Assembly (NCBI GenBank): GCA_009760855.2
Contig: WPIO01000016.1
Span: forward strand, 5,291,001 to 5,355,000
Reading direction: 5' to 3'
Origin: Cristatella mucedo
Taxonomy: Eukaryota > Bryozoa > Phylactolaemata > Cristatellidae
Length of the DNA: 64,000 nucleotides
Shown: in pieces, positions 56,373-64,000 of the stretch
Layout: every line of letters starts with the position of its first letter
Position numbering within the stretch: the stretch's first letter is position 1
Translations under genes and position numbers: made by a program
The notes under the pieces: model-generated
Seen by the model: only the letters and a program-made list of their open reading frames with translations
Told to the model about the DNA's origin: nothing
Database searches by the model: none

Positions 56373-58696
56373 GCAGATGGCCCAAGTGCCGGCGGTATCC
56401 GCATCCGGTGCGTTGATTGATGCGCCCACGCAGGGCCTCACTGAGTGGACGCTAGCTTTCGAGGCAGCTGCCGAGTCGAGCGCTGGGCGCGGCCAGTGCT
56501 CAGTGCCCAGTGCTGATCCTCTGCAGGCTGCTGCAAGGCTGCTCCGGGTTCTTGCTGCTCAAATCTGTGCCAAACACTTCGGTGAGAGAGAGAGAGAGAG
56601 CCAGCGCATTGCTCGTGTCTGTTCCACCGCTTGCAAGTATGAGGCTAGATCCTGATCTCAGTGGCTGAGTGGGCAGACAGGAGAGCTTTTGTTCGAGGTC
56701 TGCTCCAACAGAGGCCCAGAGACCGACATTGAGCTTGTGTGTGTGTGTGTGTGTGTGTCTGGGGGGGGGGCGAGGGGAGAGTAGAGGAAGGGCAGGATGG
56801 CCACACAATTTAATCGGATCAGTGGCCTCGAGCTAATTCTTGGACGACTGCAGCTGACCGCAGCAGCAGCCGTCTTGTTTTGGCTCCGGCTTCCTTCTAT
56901 CTCGGCTCCGGCCTGCGGTCAGCAAAGAGAGGAAATCGTCTCTCTTTCGAGAGCCTGGATGACACCCACGGCTGTGGCTTTGTAGGAAGCACTAGTCCCA
57001 CGAGCGGCAGCAGATCAGAAGGTCAGCAGGTCAGCACAACGAACGAAGCTCAGGCAGCAGCAGCAGCAGCAGCACAGTGCTCGGTGCACTGCTTGTGATC
57101 ACAGCTGAGCCCTGGCCGAGGCTCTGACCTCTGACCTCGTGGCTCGGACCTCTTACTTTGCTGCTCGGACCTCGACCTTGCCCAGCAACCGAACCGTGGG
57201 TATAATCCCTGGGAAGCATCCTAGCAGTGTTCCGCTTCCCGGCGATTGTTCATAGAGTGAGTGATCAGACATCAGCAGCGGTGTGGTGCAGTCGTTTCGA
57301 GGCTGTTAGGGATTGTCGTTTGTGACCCTGTCTCGAAGTTCTACCGATGAGGCAAACTTTGCTGCCTGCTAGCACATCGACGATGAACCCTGGATATCAG
57401 GTCAATTTGGCAATCCACGGAAAGTTGGCAAAATGTGTGGGGGTGGTGGTGGTGGGGGCGAGGGAGAGAGGGAAATGAGCGCATGCAGTGCAGCGTGCAC
57501 AAGTACAGGCACCACACGCTCGCCTGCACACGTGCTCTCATGCACACACGCATGAGTGCGCACAATGCACAAGCGTACACAGACGCACACACACAGAGGA
57601 GGAGGAGAGGCAGAAGGCAAAGGAGAGAGGGAAAGGGCGGGTTCTAATAATCAAATCCATCTGCTTTCCGACGGCCAAGCATTGCAGGCTTACTCAATTT
57701 GACCAGCCAGTCGTAACTAACAATGTCGCCTGGTCATAACTTTTAATGTTTCGCTCGTCAGCTCAAGAAATGGCAGGAGGACAAAAGAGCCGCTGACAGG
57801 CTGAACATGGCTGAATTTTGATGTGAGCACAGCTGGATAGGGACCTCAAAAGATGACGAGTGTGTTGGATCTGCGGGAGTAATACTTTCTGACGAATACG
57901 ATCATAGACAGCAAATAAAACTAGTGTCATCCCATCCCTACAAGTAGCCATGGCACAGTGATTGGGAGGGAGGCTTGAACTACTGTTTACACTTACAGGG
58001 GAGTGCCAAACAACGCACGACTGACTTGGCTTAAGTGTGGCTGCTGTAGCCGGGTGTGGCAGCCGCCTGCTGCTGCTGCTCTCACTGTCAGGGAGCGCCT
58101 GTTTAGCTGCAAAAAATCTGAAGCTGGTGTGTCAAAGGTCCTAAAACTGCTGCCCCGGCAATGCCGACGTGTCATTTGTCACAGGGTATGAGGTTGGCTC
58201 AGCAGGCTACAATGACTGTAACTGCTAGGTCGTTGGGATTTATGAGGTGTCGTAACCCCCCAACGGTGGGCATCTGAGAGAAAGACGAATACTCCGATGC
58301 TGTCCTCCGAGTAACAGGGCAACTCACGGCCTCTGACACACAATGCAGACAAAAGCTCAAAACTTAATTATCTGACCATATCAGGTGGCCGGTTGATCAA
58401 TCGTTCAATCTAACCTAGTCGAATGCCAGCACTAGGAGAAAGACTCCACCCATGTGACACCGCCGGTAATTTCAGTACTGATCCTAGGCAATGCTGCGAT
58501 CGATGACCCATCCACCAGCCCAGGCATCTGTCGGCCGGTTTGTTTCTGTGCTCTGCAAAATTTCCTCCAAGCAAAAAATCTCCTAAATGCAATGAGCCAA
58601 GTCAATCTGGTCCTTGCTGCCCACGGGGTGTTTATAAATCAATAGCCACGGCTGCTGCTGAGGGGCAGCAGTTGCTCACGTGATTAGCAGCTGATC
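56373..58696. other. Intergenic, nothing recognised
   Basis: Minor simple repeats: a GT run near 56739-56758, (CAG)n at about 57052-57072 and 'acctctgacctc' repeats at 57123-57170. No gene. Confidence 0.4.
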
Positions 58697-58800
58697 TAAT
58701 GCAATGTAATGTGTCTGTCTGTAACTCCACAAAGCCACACAGACTATGTGTGTGCTCAGCAAGAGAGTTTTCTGTAGCGCACTCAAAGCCTAAGCAGGTT
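58697..58800 (+). repeat. Unclassified dispersed repeat, copy 4
   Basis: 'tgtaactccacaaagccaca' and 'gcgcactcaaagcctaagca'; the best reference copy of this small family. Confidence 0.55.
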
Positions 58801-59594
58801 TCGGTGTGCATACAGCGATTTGATCTCACACAGCAAAGAGTAAGCAAGAAGTATAGCTGAGTCCGGAGGACTCGTGAGGAAGTGGCGTAGCATGGAAGTA
58901 GCAGCCCAGGACGGCTGGAAAGGATGTGCCACTGTCAGCAGCAGGAGAAAAAAAGAATTCGCTGCATAGGAATTGTGGAAGTGACTTCCAGTGAGTCCAT
59001 GACCTTCAGAGCAAAAGCTTCTGTTGCCAACGGTCTTTCAGAGTCAGAAAGGAAAATGTCCACTTCGACGGTTTTGCGGAGAGGGCCCGGGCAGGGAGTA
59101 AATGTATGCAGTAGGTAAAGCACCGCACGATGTTTAGAAAGGAAGACTGTTAACAGTCAATCTATTATCAGGTTACATCACGAAGTCAACAACGCCCACA
59201 CTGCCACCGGCGCATGAGTCACGATAAATCGAACTCACGAGCAGCACTCTGATGTGCCTCATCTGATCTCATCTCGTGTACCGGCTAATGCTCATGCCCT
59301 CAGCGTTCTCCGAGCTAGCACAGCGCACACGTGCTCGTTCACACACACACTAACCTATGCACATGCACAGCCCAAGATGCAGGCAGCTGCCATATCATTC
59401 GAGAACTACGTCTGCCACAGACCACTTGATAGCGATGCGCCGATGCCTGCGTGCGATGACTGCTAAAAACTGCGTATAACAATCTCAGGCTGTAATGCTA
59501 CATGGGCTAAGATAATTAGAGATTTAGAGGTAACAGGCAGTTGGCCTCCGAAAGGAGCAGCAGCTTTCGTACAGGCAGCACTTGCATTGACAAA

Positions 59595-59620
59595 CCAGAT
59601 AGCTTGCCAAAGCTATCTGG
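59595..59620. repeat. Perfect 11-bp hairpin
   Basis: CCAGATAGCTT, four bases, then AAGCTATCTGG. Confidence 0.88.
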
Positions 59621-59872
59621 TGCTTCTGACTATACAGCCAGATGTTTATTCTCGGGCAATTTTGAGATGGGCACGCAAAACGAGGAAATAGGACGGCAGT
59701 TAACCAGCTGAGTACAAAACTGTGGGAGCAAACATTGTTCTTGTTCCAGATTGTTGTCAGCCCAGTTCCCTGCTTGGGTAGCAGCTAGCCCACTACGTTC
59801 AGAACGCTGAAGACCCTGCAGCCCAGGGCTGATGTCAGCAATGACACAACAGCAAAGTCTGGTCATTTAAGA

Positions 59873-60013
<141 letters not shown>

Positions 60014-60043
60014 TATATATACACACACTGCACAACATATATT

Positions 60044-60179
60044 TTATAGTTAATGTGTATAGCGCCCCAAGAGAACTTAATCTCTATTCAGGCGCTTCAC
60101 GTATGCCTCGGGGCTCGAGCCCACGATCTCAGCCGGACCTTGGTCGGGGCGAGCACCTAAACCGCTGGAAAAAACCACT
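60044..60179 (-). mobile_element. SINE, family II
   Basis: Complete reverse copy with 'agcgccccaagagaacttaa', 'ctcgagcccacgatctcagc' and 'gcacctaaaccgctgg'. It is sandwiched between a CA/TA microsatellite and a TA/CA microsatellite. Confidence 0.92.
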
Positions 60180-60181
60180 GC

Positions 60182-60252
<71 letters not shown>
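60180..60252. repeat. TA/CA compound microsatellite
   Basis: (TA)n, (CA)n, (TA)n, (CA)n in succession. Confidence 0.97.
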
Positions 60253-60256
<4 letters not shown>

Positions 60257-60454
60257 CACACACACGAGGAGCTCACTGTCTGTGGACTCGCTTTGCTAAG
60301 AAGTTCCGTCACAGAAGGCAACAGACACTATCTTGCAGCTTGATGAAAGTGCTCCATTTTGCCTCATGTCGCAAGTGTGCCATCTTTCGGCATGACAGTG
60401 GAAAGGACGAACTTTCTCGCTTTAATTAGTCGCTTTAACTCGCTTTTGATTGCG

Positions 60455-60705
<251 letters not shown>

Positions 60706-61627
60706 TGTTATGCAGTTTCTCTGTCTTTGCAGCAGCGGCTGCCTTCACGAAATACCCCAAGGCCAGTTACTTAATTGTCTGAAGACTACAGACCTCACCG
60801 GTAGCATGGGTCATTCAAGGTGCCGTGGAAATGATGAGTCAGCAGCAGCATGTGCTTACTACATGTGCTCACTAAATGAAGGTGAGCCTCTGGCGGTTGA
60901 GGAGCTTTTCGTGAACAGACGTTGAAATGCCGCTGTGCAGACCGGTGAGGGACAGCTTTTACTGCTGCCACTGAGGTTGGATGCTGGGCTCCTGTTGACC
61001 TTCCTAGCCTAGGGATCACTCCTACCAAGGACACAGGAGACCGCTCCTGCAAAGCACACAACTTTTCAATGCCCTCCCTGTACACAGGGGTGTTTGGCAA
61101 TTGTGTGGCTATGAAGGTGATTCTTGGTGCGCTGACCATTGTACCCTGTACTGCTGGGATGTGGATGTGCAGCTTTGCGATTTAGAGTGCCGCTGCCAAT
61201 CCAACGGCAGCCGGTGGACTGCAGCAGCTCTAAGTGCCGGGCAAATATTTGACTTCTGCTGACCCGAACTTGCCGGTATTTGGTCAACGTTTTGTTTATC
61301 TGTTATCTTGGAAAAAGTCGGTCTACGTAAGGTACAAGCCTTCGTCCGGTGCTGCTGATGCACAGTGATCCCTTCTGTTTCCTGGCATCCAGTTACAGCA
61401 TGAAACTCTGGGGCTGCCTGCCTGCCTGAAGGAGGCCGAGAACAGCTAAATACCAGCCATTCTCTTTCCGGCACTAGTCGTTCTGTACCAGCTTGTTTGT
61501 CAGGTGCTCACCAGCAAATGCCAGTCACCGTGTGCTTGCTGGTCCAAACCTAGAGGGCAGCGCTTACTCACGGCCTGGCGATTACTGATTTTGACAGAGA
61601 GCAGTAAGCAAGGTCTTCCAAGATCGA
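60706..61627. other. Intergenic, nothing recognised
   Basis: No exon or classified repeat noticed. Confidence 0.4.
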
Positions 61628-61765
61628 TGTATGTGAGTGTGTATGTTGTGCATGTGTGTGTGTGTGCGTGCGCATGTGTGTTGTGCATGTATGTGTGCAC
61701 ATGTGTGTTGTGCATGTGTGTTGTGCATGTGTGTGTGTGTATATGTATGTACGCGCGCGTGGCTG
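61628..61765. repeat. TG-rich low-complexity repeat
   Basis: Irregular repeats of 'tgtgtgttgtgcatg' type giving Cys/Val-rich spurious frames. Confidence 0.9.
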
Positions 61766-62135
61766 CACAGCTGCATTCGTGCAAGTGAGGAGGAGGGGCA
61801 AGATAGCAGCAATCGTAGCTATGGCACCGTCATTGCTGTCAGTAAACACGCCAGCACATAGCCAGAAGGACGAATGAAGGATGGACACGCCCACGGGCTG
61901 AACAGGGCTGTGCACAAAGGGCTGTGGACAGCCAAGCGCTGTGGGATCGACTATAAGCACAGGCACTGTGCGGGCATCGAGGAGCCGGCACCAAGAAAAA
62001 AGAGCCCCTCGTTGGGTTGGCGCCTCATATGCCAGAGCTTGCATCAAATGCTGCATGTGCAATAATTGCCATAGGATGCTGTTGGAATCCTCTCATAGCA
62101 AGAGGGCTCCATGTACACGGATTCTGTATCTCCTA

Positions 62136-62774
62136 CCGTATTTCCCCGAAATAAAACGGAGTCTTGCATCAGTTTTTGCTCTAAAAGACGAATTGGGGCT
62201 TATTTTCATTGGGGTGTCTTTTTTACATGGTTCAACAATGAACACTTATTTATGACAGCAATCTATATTTATTCATCTATTTATGTATACAAATTTACAT
62301 TTATTCAAATACAGCTGTCATCTTCTAGAATATAGTCATTCATCTCCAAATCCCAAATTCCGGCCTGAATTCCCTGCGAATCTATTTCCCGAAGAACCAT
62401 TGGTTCTAATCGCTAATGTCCAGCAATAGAGCTCTCCTTAAATGAGCACTTCTTGTCCATGTAGCCTGCTCGCAGTGCATTTGCAACACAGCTGCAAGTG
62501 ATTTTATCCTAAGAATTCTTCACCCAAGAGTTTCCACCCTGATTTCTCTCTATTCTGCACGATGCTACTGTGACCTGTGACAAGTTCGTGTTGATCACTC
62601 CATTCGGTTGCTATCTGCACACATCTTTATGTAAACGTCAGGGAGATAATCCAGATTGCTCACATTCTCCTCTGCCTGGGGCTTATTTTTGGGATAGTGC
62701 TTATATTACAAGCATCTCGAAAAATCATGCTAGCGCCTATCTTTAGGTTAGATCTTATTTTCAGGGAAATGCTG
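62136..62774. mobile_element. TA-flanked terminal-inverted-repeat element (MITE-like)
   Basis: The left end 'ccgtatttccccgaaataaa' and the complement of the right end 'cagcatttccctgaaaataa' are imperfect inverted repeats. Both ends are flanked by TA, as expected of a TA target-site duplication. Sub-terminal repeats of 'ggggcttatttt' type occur in both halves. No transposase frame is present, so it is non-autonomous; the superfamily was not assigned. Confidence 0.72.
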
Positions 62775-62803
62775 TAAACAATGATTTAAGCCTGGACGAC
62801 ATG

Positions 62804-62960
62804 GGCTGTGATAGCCCAGGAGGTAAGGTGCTTGCTCATCCCGACCGAGGTCATGAGTTCGAATCCTGCAATGGGCGGTCATTTATTGCTAAATGCAATC
62901 AGTTAAACCGTTACGGCTCTTCTGCTGTACACAAATGAGGCTGTTTATTATTTAAATAAG
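62804..62960 (+). mobile_element. SINE, family I
   Basis: Head 'gtgatagcccaggaggtaag', B-box 'gagttcgaatcctgcaatgg', body 'ggctcttctgctgtacacaa', tail 'gaggctgtttattatttaaa', then (ATT)n. Confidence 0.85.
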
Positions 62961-63241
62961 CTATTATTATTATGGCTAGCTGGTTCGATTGGGGCTCAGC
63001 ATCCCTACTAATTAAAGCAAGAAAGCCTGTCTTTCTGTGACGTGGCAAGATGGCAACCACCACTTCCGGGAGTGACTGTTTTGGATGCATACATTTATGT
63101 ACAGTATTGTATTTCTATTTTGACTCAGCAAAGCGAGTCCACAGGCCGTGAGCTCTAGTGACTATCAATGTGGAGGTCAGTGGCAGCTGCATGGGTTACA
63201 ACCATAACAATAATAAAAAATAGGTCATTTGTGTGAGCCTG

Positions 63242-63431
<190 letters not shown>

Positions 63432-63944
63432 CCATAAAAACAAAGAGGGAGGCAGACAATTGGATGCTTAAGAGTCTGCCTGGTCAGTAACAGCGACCAG
63501 TAATGCCCTAGTTCGACAAGCATGCACTGTGGATGAGATCCTGGTGCCGAGTGCATATCACAGACGATACCATTATTTTGCGGAATACAGACTTTCCGAA
63601 GATCCTTCCGTGTACTGTACTAATGCGTGCACAGATGCTTTGCAGCGCAGCTCGGGAAGTATGATGGATAAGAAAAGAGCAAGTGCAGGTCGAAAAGGGG
63701 ATCAGGTCACAGATCACATGATCGCTGGGCTCGGGGCACCGAGATCCGGTCCCTGAGCAGCCGATGGCAGTTACGACAGCTGGCTAGACTCGCCTGGCTC
63801 AGCCAGGAAAATCGTCTGCTTGGCTCAGCCACTCGCCAGCATCAGCCTACGCCATCAAGAGCGAGCCTGTCGTGGGCACGTGCTGTGTTGTCTGCTGCAT
63901 GTGCTTGCAGAGTGAGATGTTATAGCTAGAGCAAAATATTTATG
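63432..63944. other. No gene supported
   Basis: A 75-codon plus-strand frame (63529-63756) shows no recognised motif; unclassified. Confidence 0.35.
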
Positions 63945-64000
63945 TATGTATGTGTATCTCCATCTGTAACTCCACAAAGACTAAGTGGATGTTACGAAGG
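63945..64000 (+). repeat. Unclassified dispersed repeat, copy 5 (cut by window end)
   Basis: 'ctccatctgtaactccacaa' matches copy 4; the rest lies beyond the window. Confidence 0.45.

Overview
This window is animal nuclear DNA. It shows spliced genes with consensus splice sites, a dense load of non-LTR retrotransposon and SINE remnants, and very long GA/CT, TA and CA microsatellites. The most informative gene is a cytoplasmic intermediate filament (IF) protein that has a lamin-type long rod (about 352 residues) and a C-terminal lamin-tail domain, but no CaaX box. From known IF family distributions, that combination points to a protostome, most likely a spiralian/lophotrochozoan (annelid, mollusc, brachiopod or nemertean type). 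The phylum cannot be fixed from this sequence alone.

Layout. (1) About 2.3-16.6 kb, plus strand: the 3' part of a gene for a type I membrane protein. Six complete EGF-like domains and the end of a seventh lie on four exons, followed by a transmembrane exon and a probable short terminal exon. Splice phases match across every junction. The 5' part lies upstream of the window. Its introns carry retrotransposon debris, including a 5'-truncated CR1/Rex1/L2-like LINE (8401-10190) with an open reverse transcriptase frame whose 3' end stops about 50 bp before an exon. (2) About 16.6-34.9 kb: no convincing gene. It holds LINE 3' fragments, two tRNA-derived SINE families, microsatellites, two striking inverted repeats (19402-19939 and 21966-22163) and minisatellites. 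(3) 34.9-41.7 kb, minus strand: the complete IF gene, eight coding exons, 725 codons, with a TATA box and an exact CArG box just upstream and a candidate poly(A) signal downstream. Its tail carries about 110 residues of keratin-like Gly/Ser/Phe repeats placed between the rod and the lamin-tail domain. (4) About 40.5-45.5 kb: a GC- and CpG-rich block around and upstream of the IF promoter. (5) 45.7-64 kb: no convincing gene; SINEs, LINE tails, microsatellites and a TA-flanked terminal-inverted-repeat element (62136-62774).

The two genes show no functional link. The repeats do form a system: one SINE family carries the same 3' hairpin-forming tail as the LINE family, which suggests that the LINE machinery mobilises it. 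Several SINE 3' ends run directly into TA microsatellites. All exon boundaries and protein reconstructions were made by eye from splice-site and reading-frame consistency and are not confirmed by transcripts.
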